Assembly (NCBI GenBank): GCA_937888925.1 | Contig: CALARM010001058.1 | Span: 1-11,032, forward strand | From: an uncultured Synergistia bacterium | GTDB lineage: Bacteria; Eremiobacterota; SpSt-956; JAKJGF01 | Reading direction: 5' to 3' | Length of the DNA: 11,032 bases | Shown here: positions 1 through 5,838 of the stretch, in pieces | Position numbering within the stretch: the first letter of the stretch is position 1 | Layout of the letters: each line of letters starts with the position of its first letter | Translations under genes and position numbers: made by a program | The notes under the pieces: model-generated | The model's input: the letters and a program-made list of their open reading frames with translations, nothing else | Database searches by the model: none | Told to the model about the DNA's origin: nothing

Positions 1-264
1 TATAACAAATTCACCGTAATTATGGACTTTAAAGGTTATTTCTTTATCATCATTTTCCATTACATTTTTCTCTATATATATTGTTAAATCTTCCACTGAA
101 AATTGAGTAAAAAATTCCTGATTTTCCGGTTTTTCCATAAGACCTGCCAGGCCTTCAAGTGCTCTTCATCACCCCTCCATAAACTGACGGTTAGTAATAT
201 TCATCACTCCTCCGAATTTACGGATATAATTTTTAAGCCATTCCGATGGTATGTTCACTGTCAT
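1..264 (-). CDS. Putative Sec-Sec selenoprotein of unknown family, C-terminus outside window
   Basis: Reading on the minus strand from an ATG at 264 gives 88 codons to the window edge, open except for two adjacent in-frame TGA codons (171-169 and 168-166), residues 32 and 33. The local sequence is MEG-U-U-RALEGLAGL, so a Cys-Cys pair replaced by Sec-Sec is the natural reading. The start overlaps the arsC stop by four bases (ATGA), a translational-coupling signature that supports a real gene. A second possible start is the Met at residue 21, just after a strong GGAGGA. A hairpin at 155-139 fits a bacterial SECIS. The protein looks soluble and acidic beyond the UU; no signal peptide or membrane segment is visible. 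I do not recognise the family. Its position as last known gene of an arsenic operon suggests a redox or arsenic-thiol role (inference). The alternative, a gene killed by two tandem nonsense codons, is less likely. Confidence 0.62.
139..155 (-). promoter_or_regulatory. Candidate bacterial SECIS hairpin for the Sec-Sec gene
   Basis: Read on the minus strand, AAGGCCU pairs with AGGUCUU (seven pairs, one G-U) around a GGC triloop. The loop starts 18 nt after the second UGA and 21 nt after the first. This fits the usual bacterial SECIS rule: apical loop about 16-37 nt downstream of UGA, with a G in its first two positions. Pairing was found by hand; no folding energy was calculated. Confidence 0.5.
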
Positions 265-659
265 TTATTTTCACGTCCGAGTAAATCTAAAACATTTTTC
301 TCTATATCATCTCTGACTTTTCTGAAAAATTCCATATCATGTCCTTTCGGATCATCTATCTTCCATTCGATTTTATTTCCCGAATAAATCACAGGACAGA
401 CTTCTTCAACAGAACAGCATCCCATAGTTATAACCATATCATAGGAGGAAAAATCTTCTGGTAATCCTTTTGAAGTCTGCCCTGAAATATCTATGCCCTT
501 TTCCTTCATTACTTCAATTCCCTGAGGATTTACTATGCCTGAAGGACATGAACCTCCACTTTCTGCAATAAATTTGCCACTGCCATGATGGTTTAAAAAT
601 CCTTCAGCTATCTGGCTCCGGCATGAGTTTTCATTGCATACAAAAAGTATTTTTTTCAT
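261..659 (-). CDS. arsC: Arsenate reductase, low-molecular-weight phosphatase fold
   Basis: Reduces arsenate to arsenite in the cytoplasm so that it can be exported. The 132-residue length and the N-terminal P-loop CNENSCR (C8-x5-R14, followed by S) are those of the LMW-PTPase-like ArsC family. The redox cysteines are in MGCCSVEEVCP (C81/C82 and C88), and the catalytic-acid motif is DDPKG (D103-P104). This architecture relies on thioredoxin for recycling, unlike the glutaredoxin-linked ArsC. The start at 659 has an excellent Shine-Dalgarno, AGGAGGA, nine to ten bases upstream. It lies 22 nt after the permease and overlaps the next gene by 4 nt. Its TGA terminator is the only TGA stop seen in the operon. 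Family assignment is firm; a phosphatase role is excluded mainly by the extra cysteines and the operon. Confidence 0.93.
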   Translation of the reverse strand: MKKILFVCNENSCRSQIAEGFLNHHGSGKFIAESGGSCPSGIVNPQGIEVMKEKGIDISGQTSKGLPEDFSSYDMVITMGCCSVEEVCPVIYSGNKIEWKIDDPKGHDMEFFRKVRDDIEKNVLDLLGRENK

Positions 660-681
660 AACAATAGTTCCTCCTGCAAAA

Positions 682-1728
682 TTACATAATCATATTAAAA
701 ATATAACCCACACATATAATCCCTGCTGTAACTATAGCTATATAAATTAATATTAACTGAATCTTCAAAACCTTTTTAATTATTATTATTTCCGGAAGAG
801 AGAGAGCTATTACTGACATCATAAAAGCCAGAACTGTTCCCAGAGAAGCACCTTTCTCAAGTAATGCCTGAACAACAGGAATTATACCTGCAGCATTGGA
901 GTACATTGGAACTCCGAGTAATACAGCCACAGGAACAGACCACCATGACGATTTTCCCATAATAGAAGCTATAAAATCTTCAGGCACATATCCATGAATA
1001 AAGGCACCTGCGCCTATTCCCAGTAAAATATAAGGCCATACCTTACCGATAATATCTCTTACTGCTTCTTTACCTTTATCGATACGAATAAACCAGTCTA
1101 ATTTTTCTTCAAAATCCGATGTGCCTGTATTTATTTGATAAACCCAGTCCTCTACAAATCTTTCCAGTTTCATTCTTCCAATAATCCACCCTGAGACTAT
1201 AGCAATAAAAAGCCCTGTCACCATATATATAAGAGCAATTTTCCATCCAAAAATAGCAAATAAGAGTATAAGTGCTACTTCATTCACCATAGGAGCAGAT
1301 ATAAGAAAGGAAAGTGTTACTCCAAGAGGAATTCCTGTTGTAACAAATCCTATAAAGAGAGGAACTGCCGAACAGGAACAGAAAGGTGTAACAATACCTA
1401 AAAGTGCAGCAAGTATATTTCCTATATATTCTTTTTTACCTTTAAGAATTTTTCTTGTTTTTTCAGGGGAGAAAAAACTTCTTATAATACCCACTACAAA
1501 TACTATTAATGTAAGAAGCATAAACACTTTTGGCACATCATAAAGAAAAAATTCTATAGATTTACCTGAGTGGCTTTCTTTAGAAAAGCCGAGTAAATTA
1601 TATGTAAGAAATTTAGAAATACTATCAAGACATAAATAAAGAGGTATCCATACCAGAACTGACAGTAAAATATAATATAATTGCCTGTAAGATTTTTTTT
1701 CATTTTTCTCTACAATATTTTCTGACAT
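682..1728 (-). CDS. arsP: ArsP-type permease (DUF318), organoarsenical efflux
   Basis: A 348-residue multi-span membrane protein with about eight hydrophobic segments. The diagnostic motif TPFCSCSAVPLF (about residues 115-126) and the downstream ISAPMVNEVA segment mark the DUF318 permease family. Characterised members (ArsP) export trivalent organoarsenicals such as methylarsenite, with the paired cysteines implicated in binding. A central hydrophilic loop (about residues 190-225) precedes the second half, which carries LGVPMYSNAAGIIPV. ATG 1728 is preceded by GGTGA at about 8 nt. It sits between the small thioredoxin-like gene (96 nt upstream, with a long inverted repeat in the gap) and arsC. 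Other DUF318 proteins have unproven substrates, so the ArsP label rests partly on the operon; some homologues work together with a small CxxC protein like the upstream neighbour. Confidence 0.75.
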   Translation of the reverse strand: MSENIVEKNEKKSYRQLYYILLSVLVWIPLYLCLDSISKFLTYNLLGFSKESHSGKSIEFFLYDVPKVFMLLTLIVFVVGIIRSFFSPEKTRKILKGKKEYIGNILAALLGIVTPFCSCSAVPLFIGFVTTGIPLGVTLSFLISAPMVNEVALILLFAIFGWKIALIYMVTGLFIAIVSGWIIGRMKLERFVEDWVYQINTGTSDFEEKLDWFIRIDKGKEAVRDIIGKVWPYILLGIGAGAFIHGYVPEDFIASIMGKSSWWSVPVAVLLGVPMYSNAAGIIPVVQALLEKGASLGTVLAFMMSVIALSLPEIIIIKKVLKIQLILIYIAIVTAGIICVGYIFNMIM

Positions 1729-1754
1729 TTATATCTTCACCGGTCTTTCCATTA

Positions 1755-1820
1755 TAATCTTTCAGCTATCAGCAGTCAGTTTTTATATAAAAAATCTGAT
1801 ACTTGATAGCTGAAAGATTA
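1755..1820. repeat. 17-bp perfect inverted repeat built from heptads
   Basis: Positions 1755-1771 and 1804-1820 are perfect reverse complements (17 bp), with a 32-nt partly complementary, AT-rich centre. Both arms also read as 7-bp units: TCAGCTA, TCAGCAG, TCAGTTT on the left (1762-1782) and CTGATAC, TTGATAG, CTGAAAG on the right (1796-1816). It fills the gap between two operon genes and would form a strong hairpin in the mRNA. No T-run follows, so a standard terminator is not evident; it could stabilise or segment the transcript. Confidence 0.85.
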
Positions 1821-1824
1821 CATG

Positions 1825-2055
1825 TTATTTAACCCATCCTTTAATCTCTTCCTTACCTGGCACACGACCGGCACATATTACCTTCCCGTCTATTACAAGA
1901 GCGGGAACAGTCATTACACCGTAAGACATAATCTTCTTCATGTCCTGAACCTTTACTAATTCTACATTAAGACCTTTTTCTTCTATTACCTGTTTTACAA
2001 GTTCATAGGTTTTTGTACAGTTTGCACAGCCCGGGCCTAAAACTTCTACTTTCAT
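1825..2055 (-). CDS. Small CxxC thioredoxin-like protein (redox-active disulfide protein 2 type)
   Basis: A 76-residue cytosolic mini-thioredoxin. It begins MKVEVLGPGCANCTK, giving the redox pair C10-x-x-C13, and has the cis-proline segment GVMTVPALVIDG. No signal peptide or membrane helix is seen. This matches the Thioredoxin_3 family found beside ArsP/DUF318 permeases and arsenic genes. The chosen ATG at 2055 is preceded by AAAGGAAG about 8 nt away. An in-frame ATG at 2082 directly abuts the ccdA stop (TAGATG) and would add nine basic residues; it has no better ribosome site. It may shuttle electrons to ArsC or supply thiols to the permease; which partner it serves is inference. Confidence 0.85.
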   Translation of the reverse strand: MKVEVLGPGCANCTKTYELVKQVIEEKGLNVELVKVQDMKKIMSYGVMTVPALVIDGKVICAGRVPGKEEIKGWVK

Positions 2056-2082
2056 TTTCTTTACTTCCTTTCTTTTAAACAT

Positions 2083-2775
2083 CTAAACCGCCTGCCAGAA
2101 TATATAAAATCCTCCAAGAACAAAAACAATACCGCTTACTTTTTTCATAATTGCAGAAAAACTCCCTATTCCTCTGGTTTTTGCCAGTTTATCAACAAAA
2201 CCCACACTTATTCCTGCCATAAGAACAAGAGTCCAGTGGCCTATGGCATAGAAGAGTAAAAGCGTTGCCCCGTAAAGAGCTTTCCCTTTTACTGACGCAA
2301 GGGCAAGAATGCCTATAAGAGCAGGTGTGGCACATGGAGCAGAAGCAAGGCCAAAAAGAAGACCAAGGATAAAACCACCGAGAATTCCCTTCTGTTTCGG
2401 CCGTATCTTCTGTATCGGTGCAGGCACCGGTATATTTAAAACACCCAGTAACTGTAATCCTGCTCCCACTGCCACAAGGGCTATGGCTATATAACCCCAT
2501 TTACCGAAGAGCTTCATAAAACCTCCGACAAAACCTACAGTTGCACCGAGAAGGGTAAAACTTACTGTCAGTCCTATGACAAAAATTATGGAATAAGACA
2601 CTGCTTTTCTTGTGTCTCCTTCTGCATATCCTCCTATAAAGCCTATGACAAGTGGTATTATGGCAATTACACATGGACTTGCACAGGAAAATAATCCCCC
2701 CAGGAAAACTGCTATATATGCAATGGCAGGGTTGGCATCAATCAGACCTGTCAGTTGATTGGCAATCTGTTCCAT
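2083..2775 (-). CDS. ccdA: CcdA-type transmembrane thiol:disulfide electron carrier
   Basis: A 230-residue inner-membrane protein with about six hydrophobic helices, the size and layout of the CcdA/DsbD-beta family. These proteins carry reducing equivalents from cytosolic thioredoxin to extracytoplasmic thiol proteins. Candidate redox cysteines sit in helix 1 (FSCASPCVIAIIP, C31 and C35) and helix 4 (ASAPCATPA), each next to a proline as in the family. Its ATG (2775-2773) shares one base with the TAA of the upstream Sec-thioredoxin (TAATG), so the two are translationally coupled and almost certainly work together. The gene ends 27 nt before the next start. The likely client is the membrane-tethered UGAC thioredoxin encoded just before it. 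Confidence 0.88.
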   Translation of the reverse strand: MEQIANQLTGLIDANPAIAYIAVFLGGLFSCASPCVIAIIPLVIGFIGGYAEGDTRKAVSYSIIFVIGLTVSFTLLGATVGFVGGFMKLFGKWGYIAIALVAVGAGLQLLGVLNIPVPAPIQKIRPKQKGILGGFILGLLFGLASAPCATPALIGILALASVKGKALYGATLLLFYAIGHWTLVLMAGISVGFVDKLAKTRGIGSFSAIMKKVSGIVFVLGGFYIFWQAV

Positions 2776-3179
2776 TATTTTATGAATCCTTTTTCTTTGA
2801 AAATTTTCTTTATATCTTCTTCCGCCAGAAAACCTTCATGACGGTAAACTTCTTTTCCCTCTGAGTCATAAAAAATCTGGGTAGGAATAACTTTTATAGA
2901 TACTTTCATAACTTTTTCTCTGTTTTCCTTTATCTTTACATCTATAAAATCCACTCTTATTTGCCCTTCATATTGTTTCTGTAGAGATTCCAGCACGGGA
3001 ACCATTTTTTTACAGGCTCCTCAGCCATGAGAACCATAATCAACCATAGCTGGAAATGTTTCGTCTTTACTGGCAGATGTGCCTGTGCCGGAAGGTTTGT
3101 TTTTTATAAGGTACATTCCTATAAATACTGCCACGACGATTAATATTATTGATGTTTTGAATACCATATTTCTGTTCAT
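2775..3179 (-). CDS. Membrane-anchored selenocysteine thioredoxin (UGAC active site)
   Basis: From ATG 3179 the frame encodes 134 residues with one in-frame TGA at 3023-3021 (residue 53). Residues 8-25 form a hydrophobic N-terminal anchor, followed by a Gly/Ser/Thr linker. Then comes a thioredoxin fold: GSHG-U53-G-A-C56-KKMVPVLE, VDFIDVK, and the cis-Pro segment VIPTQIFYDSEG (P99). U53 falls exactly on the first Cys of CxxC, so Sec is strongly indicated; the half after the TGA cannot work alone because it would lose the attacking residue. A SECIS-like hairpin lies at 3003-2986. The purine-rich AGAGGAGG is about 19 nt from the ATG, longer than usual, so initiation is slightly uncertain, but an in-frame TAA just upstream bars a longer protein. 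The stop overlaps ccdA by 1 nt. Predicted to face outward and be reduced by CcdA. Confidence 0.85.
2986..3003 (-). promoter_or_regulatory. Candidate SECIS hairpin of the thioredoxin gene
   Basis: Minus-strand GGUUCC pairs with GGAAUC (six pairs, one G-U) around the loop CGUGCU. The loop begins at nt 24 after the UGA and has G at its second position, matching bacterial SECIS rules. The lectin gene has the same CGUG at the same distance. A competing hairpin, GGAGCC with GGUUCC directly after UGA, shares one arm and may alternate with it. Confidence 0.65.
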
Positions 3180-3260
3180 AAATTATTTAGATAAACTGCC
3201 TCCTCTAAAGCTTTATTTTATTCAATTAAAAATGAAGATTATACCTTTGAATATCTCCTG

Positions 3261-3818
3261 TTATTTATCAAATTCAACTATACAGGCAGGTAAAACAGTA
3301 TCTTTACTGATATCATTCCATAATGGCTTATCTTTCATACCGGGCCTGTAAAAACACATAGCATCTTCTGTGCCTTTATAATTATTCGGCTCTCCCTGTG
3401 CCCAGCTGCTGTATTTAATTTTTTCTCCTTTAATCCATTTCCACATTCCCTCTTTTTTATATCCTCCTATCCAGGGGCCGCATCCGTTACCGGAACCATC
3501 TATTACCCATAATTCTTTCTTTTTACATATTAATTTATAAATAAAATTATTTTCACTTTCCGATGTTATTGTTGCAAGATATCCTCCTGAATCTTCGGCT
3601 GCTTTCTTTGCATCTTCCCAGGTAAAACCCCAGGGAACAGGCAAAACCTGATAGGAATGACCGTTACCTCCGTCACTTTTTGACCATATGGAAGGGCTCA
3701 CGGCCCCGCTACAACTGCCTGGCCCTCAGCCTCCGGCATATGCAGGACATATGAGTGAATACAGGATTGTCAGACAGAACAGGGATGCCAGTAATATTAA
3801 ATAATTTTTTTTATACAT
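3261..3818 (-). CDS. Exported C-type-lectin-like selenoprotein
   Basis: The gene starts at ATG 3818, seven or so bases after AGGAGAG, and encodes 185 residues with one in-frame TGA (3728-3726, residue 31). The N-terminus is a textbook signal peptide: MYKKNY, a hydrophobic core, and cleavage after PAYA (residue 28). The mature protein would begin GG-U-GPGSCSG, placing Sec at position 3 and a Cys five residues later (U-x4-C). Residues about 53-183 form a C-type lectin domain: WEDAKKAAEDSGGYLATI, WIGG (116-119), the sugar/calcium motif EPN (143-145) and WND (167-169). Further Cys residues could form disulfides. Gene callers would start at the GTG at 3701, losing export signal and Sec. The frame is open on both sides of the TGA and a SECIS-like hairpin follows. 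Ligand and role are unknown; position before the Sec-thioredoxin suggests it is its redox partner. Confidence 0.82.
3693..3707 (-). promoter_or_regulatory. Candidate SECIS hairpin of the lectin gene
   Basis: Minus-strand GGGGC pairs with GCCCU (five pairs, outermost G-U) around CGUGA. The loop starts at nt 24 after the UGA with G second, identical in position and first four bases to the thioredoxin element. A longer competing stem, GAGGGC with GCCCUU, starts inside the UGA and would enclose this region. Confidence 0.6.
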
Positions 3819-3836
3819 AGTATCTCTCCTTTTTTT

Positions 3837-3878
3837 GTAATTCGTAATGCGTAATGGGTGATGCGTAATGTGTCATTA
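3837..3878. repeat. Six degenerate heptanucleotide repeats
   Basis: On the plus strand the stretch divides cleanly into six 7-mers: GTAATTC, GTAATGC, GTAATGG, GTGATGC, GTAATGT, GTCATTA. Each differs from GTAATGC by one to three bases. It lies in the 62-nt gap between the small exported protein gene and the lectin gene, ending just before the lectin ribosome site. It resembles the 7-bp periodic sequences at 1755-1820 and 9006-9144, though the unit sequence differs. Confidence 0.85.
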
Positions 3879-3880
3879 TA

Positions 3881-4246
3881 CTATTTACTTACCCTGATTG
3901 TTCCCTCGCTTATTCCTTCTTTATCACATTGCCGCCATACACGGATAGTCCCCTGAGCATCTGTCAGTTTTATGTCAAGAACTATCTCGAACACTCTTTT
4001 ACTGACCTGTTTCCATTCCCCCTTTTTTATTAATTTTACTCCTGTGTAATCGAAATTTACATCTTTCAGTTTTTCCGGGCAGTTTTTATGGGCCAGTTCC
4101 AGAGTTACCTTTACGGAAGCCATGTTATTACTGTTTACTTTTATCGCCGACGGCTCGAAGGTAATGTCACAGGCAAAAAGTTTTTCTCTGTTGAAAACAA
4201 GTAATATTAATAACAGGAGTGGCAACAAAATGTTTGTTTTTTTCAT
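3881..4246 (-). CDS. Small exported protein of unknown function
   Basis: A 121-residue protein that I do not recognise. It begins MKKTNILL followed by a Leu-rich core, and the export signal ends near KLFA-CDITFEP. The residue after the likely cleavage is Cys, so a lipoprotein is possible (LFAC is a poor lipobox because of Phe). The mature part is beta-rich by appearance (alternating hydrophobics: SVKVTLEL, VFEIVLDIKL, GTIRVW), suggesting an immunoglobulin-like sandwich. It has three cysteines: that one, HKNCPEK and WRQCDKEG. ATG 4246 was chosen because AAAGGA lies about nine bases upstream and the signal peptide starts there. An in-frame ATG at 4300 would overlap acr3 and add 18 residues before the signal. 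It lies 28 nt after acr3 and 62 nt before the lectin gene, grouping with the extracytoplasmic redox proteins. Confidence 0.8.
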   Translation of the reverse strand: MKKTNILLPLLLLILLVFNREKLFACDITFEPSAIKVNSNNMASVKVTLELAHKNCPEKLKDVNFDYTGVKLIKKGEWKQVSKRVFEIVLDIKLTDAQGTIRVWRQCDKEGISEGTIRVSK

Positions 4247-4274
4247 AATTAAAATTCCTTTCAAAATTGATTTT

Positions 4275-5339
4275 TTATTTATTACAATATTTCTCGACAA
4301 ACCATGTACCCTTCAATTTGAATGCCACATTTACAAGACTGATTAAAACAGGCACTTCAACAAGAGGTCCTATGACTGCAGCAAAAGCCTGATCTGAGCC
4401 GATTCCGAATACTGCTACTGCAACGGCAATGGCAAGTTCAAAATTATTACTCGCTGCTGTAAAGGAAAGACTTGTACTCTGTTCGTAATTCGCTCCCATT
4501 TTATAAGAAGTAAAATAAGAAACAAAAAACATAATAATAAAATAAATTACAAGAGGTAGGGCTATAAGAAGCACATTGAGAGGGTTTTTAACTATATAAT
4601 CCCCTTTTATTGAGAACATTACAACTATTGTAAATAAAAGAGCTATAAGTGTTATTGGACTTATTTTCGGGATGAATTTTTCCTGATACCAGATTTTATC
4701 TTTTATCCGAAGCAGGCTGTATCTGGTAATCAAACCTGCTAAAAAGGGAATTCCGAGATATATAAACACACTTACTGCAATCTGGCCTATTGTAATGGGA
4801 ACGGCAGTTCCCTGTGTAAGTCCGAGTGCTTTCGGGAGAAGTGTTATGAAAATATAGGCATAGACGGAAAAGAATAATATCTGGAAAATAGAGTTGAATG
4901 CCACAAGTCCTGCACAGTATTCCGTATCGCCTCCGGCAAGCTCATTCCATACTATTACCATGGCAATACATCTGGCAAGGCCAATCATTATAAGACCTTC
5001 CATAAATCCCTGATGAACTCGAAGGAAAATTACTGCAAGTATAAACATCAAGATTGGCCCTATGAGCCAGTTCTGTAAAAGAGAAATGGCAAGGATTTTT
5101 AAGTTTTTAAACACCTGAGGTAATTCTTCATATTTCACCTTTGCAAGAGGAGGATACATCATGAGTATGAGGCCTATGGCAATAGGTATTGAAGTTGTTC
5201 CTATCTGAAACCTGTTTATAAGCTCCTTTAACTGGGGAACGAAATAGCCGAGAGCCACTCCTGCTATCATGGCAAGAAATATCCAGAGTGTTAAAAACCT
5301 GTCCGGGAATGGTAGTTTTTTTATAGCCGATTCAGACAT
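4275..5339 (-). CDS. acr3: Arsenite efflux transporter, ACR3 family
   Basis: Exports arsenite (and possibly antimonite) across the cytoplasmic membrane. The 354-residue length, about ten hydrophobic helices and the family motif [12 protein letters not shown] (conserved Cys at residue 124) identify ACR3 rather than the unrelated ArsB. The late segment [21 protein letters not shown] is also typical. ATG 5339 has AGGGAGAG about eight bases upstream. It is the second gene of the operon, 75 nt after arsR, and receives arsenite produced by the arsenate reductase encoded downstream. The gap before it contains a possible second ArsR operator. The gene appears intact. Confidence 0.95.
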   Translation of the reverse strand: MSESAIKKLPFPDRFLTLWIFLAMIAGVALGYFVPQLKELINRFQIGTTSIPIAIGLILMMYPPLAKVKYEELPQVFKNLKILAISLLQNWLIGPILMFILAVIFLRVHQGFMEGLIMIGLARCIAMVIVWNELAGGDTEYCAGLVAFNSIFQILFFSVYAYIFITLLPKALGLTQGTAVPITIGQIAVSVFIYLGIPFLAGLITRYSLLRIKDKIWYQEKFIPKISPITLIALLFTIVVMFSIKGDYIVKNPLNVLLIALPLVIYFIIMFFVSYFTSYKMGANYEQSTSLSFTAASNNFELAIAVAVAVFGIGSDQAFAAVIGPLVEVPVLISLVNVAFKLKGTWFVEKYCNK

Positions 5340-5376
5340 ATAAAATCTCTCCCTGTAATTTAAATTTTCATATAAA

Positions 5377-5390
5377 CATATATTAATATG
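5377..5390. promoter_or_regulatory. Possible second ArsR operator in arsR-acr3 gap
   Basis: CATAT-ATTA-ATATG is a perfect 5-bp inverted repeat with a 4-nt spacer. The operator at the arsR promoter contains CATAT-TATG-ATATG with the same half-sites and spacing. It may let the repressor tune acr3 separately. In AT-rich DNA such a match could be chance. Confidence 0.4.
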
Positions 5391-5414
5391 AACTGAAAAA
5401 AAATAATATAAAAT

Positions 5415-5777
5415 CTATTTACATTTACATTCAATTACTCTCATGTTTTTTGAAAGTCCGGCCAGGTTATTACATTCCGCTTTAAATTCTTCCAGTTCTT
5501 CAAGATTGGAAGCAATAAAATTATTAAAAGAACTTAAAAAATCTTCAAGAACTTTTTTATTCAGAGAATAATAGGCCCATTTACCCTCATTTCTTTCCCT
5601 TACAAGCTCTACTTCTTTAAGTCTTTTAAGCTGCTGTGATACAGTGGGCTGTTTTAACCCCGTAACTTCTTCAATCTCACAGACACATAATTCTTTACAG
5701 GTAAGGAGTTTGAAAAGCTTCAGTCTTGCAGGATCACCGAGTATTTTTAATATATTCACATAATTATGTATTTTCAT
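5415..5777 (-). CDS. arsR: ArsR-family arsenic-responsive repressor
   Basis: A 120-residue winged-helix repressor of the ArsR/SmtB family, expected to leave the operator when arsenite binds. The helix preceding the recognition helix carries ELCVCEIEE, the classic ELCVC arsenite-binding motif, followed by the DNA-reading segment TGLKQPTVSQQLKRLKE. The beta-wing follows (VRERNEGKWAYYSLN). The C-terminus adds a further Cys cluster, ECKCK, plus a Cys in AECNN, which may form or extend a metal site. ATG 5777 is preferred because GGAG lies five bases upstream; the longer reading from 5798 lacks a ribosome site and would overlap the operator. It is the first gene of the ars operon and most likely autoregulated through the site at 5795-5810. 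Confidence 0.95.
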   Translation of the reverse strand: MKIHNYVNILKILGDPARLKLFKLLTCKELCVCEIEEVTGLKQPTVSQQLKRLKEVELVRERNEGKWAYYSLNKKVLEDFLSSFNNFIASNLEELEEFKAECNNLAGLSKNMRVIECKCK

Positions 5778-5794
5778 AATATCTCCATAAATTC

Positions 5795-5810
5795 TCATAT
5801 TATGATATGA
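5795..5810. promoter_or_regulatory. Predicted ArsR operator
   Basis: TCATAT-TATG-ATATGA is a perfect 6-bp inverted repeat with a 4-nt spacer. It touches the -10 box and covers the predicted transcription start, where a bound repressor would block initiation. Further TATATGAT-like sequence continues to 5820, so the full operator may be longer. Confidence 0.6.
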
Positions 5811-5838
5811 TTATATGATGAAATAAAATTCCTGTCAA
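5810..5838 (-). promoter_or_regulatory. Consensus sigma-70 promoter of the ars operon
   Basis: On the minus strand TTGACA (5838-5833) and TATAAT (5815-5810) are separated by exactly 17 nt. Both boxes and the spacer are perfect consensus. The start site should fall near 5803, giving a leader of about 25 nt before arsR. Such a strong promoter makes sense only if tightly repressed, consistent with the overlapping inverted repeat. Confidence 0.85.

Noticed and set aside
103..387. Plus-strand open frame opposite arsC and the Sec-Sec gene
   Set aside because: Composition looks like an antisense shadow, with no ribosome site and no recognisable motif; it runs against two coupled operon genes.
2192..2500. 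Second minus-strand frame inside ccdA, rich in Cys and Ser
   Set aside because: Lies wholly within the well-supported ccdA frame; the Cys-rich appearance comes from frame-shifted membrane codons.
2775..3005. Thioredoxin beginning at the Met after the TGA (76 residues)
   Set aside because: It would lose the active-site motif and membrane anchor, and no ribosome site precedes it; the upstream frame is open and meaningful to ATG 3179.
3261..3701. Lectin starting at the GTG after the TGA
   Set aside because: No ribosome site is evident there, and a signal peptide with a good Shine-Dalgarno lies upstream in the same frame.
166..3728. UGA as a reassigned sense codon (Trp or Gly code) instead of Sec
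   Set aside because: The long genes here, including the 919-residue vWA protein and the 620-codon kinase, contain no in-frame TGA and use TGG and GGN normally. UGA also ends arsC. The only in-frame TGAs fall at Cys-like redox sites with hairpins behind them.
3837..3878. CRISPR array or phage attachment site
   Set aside because: The units are 7 bp and contiguous, with no spacers, integrase or Cas genes nearby.
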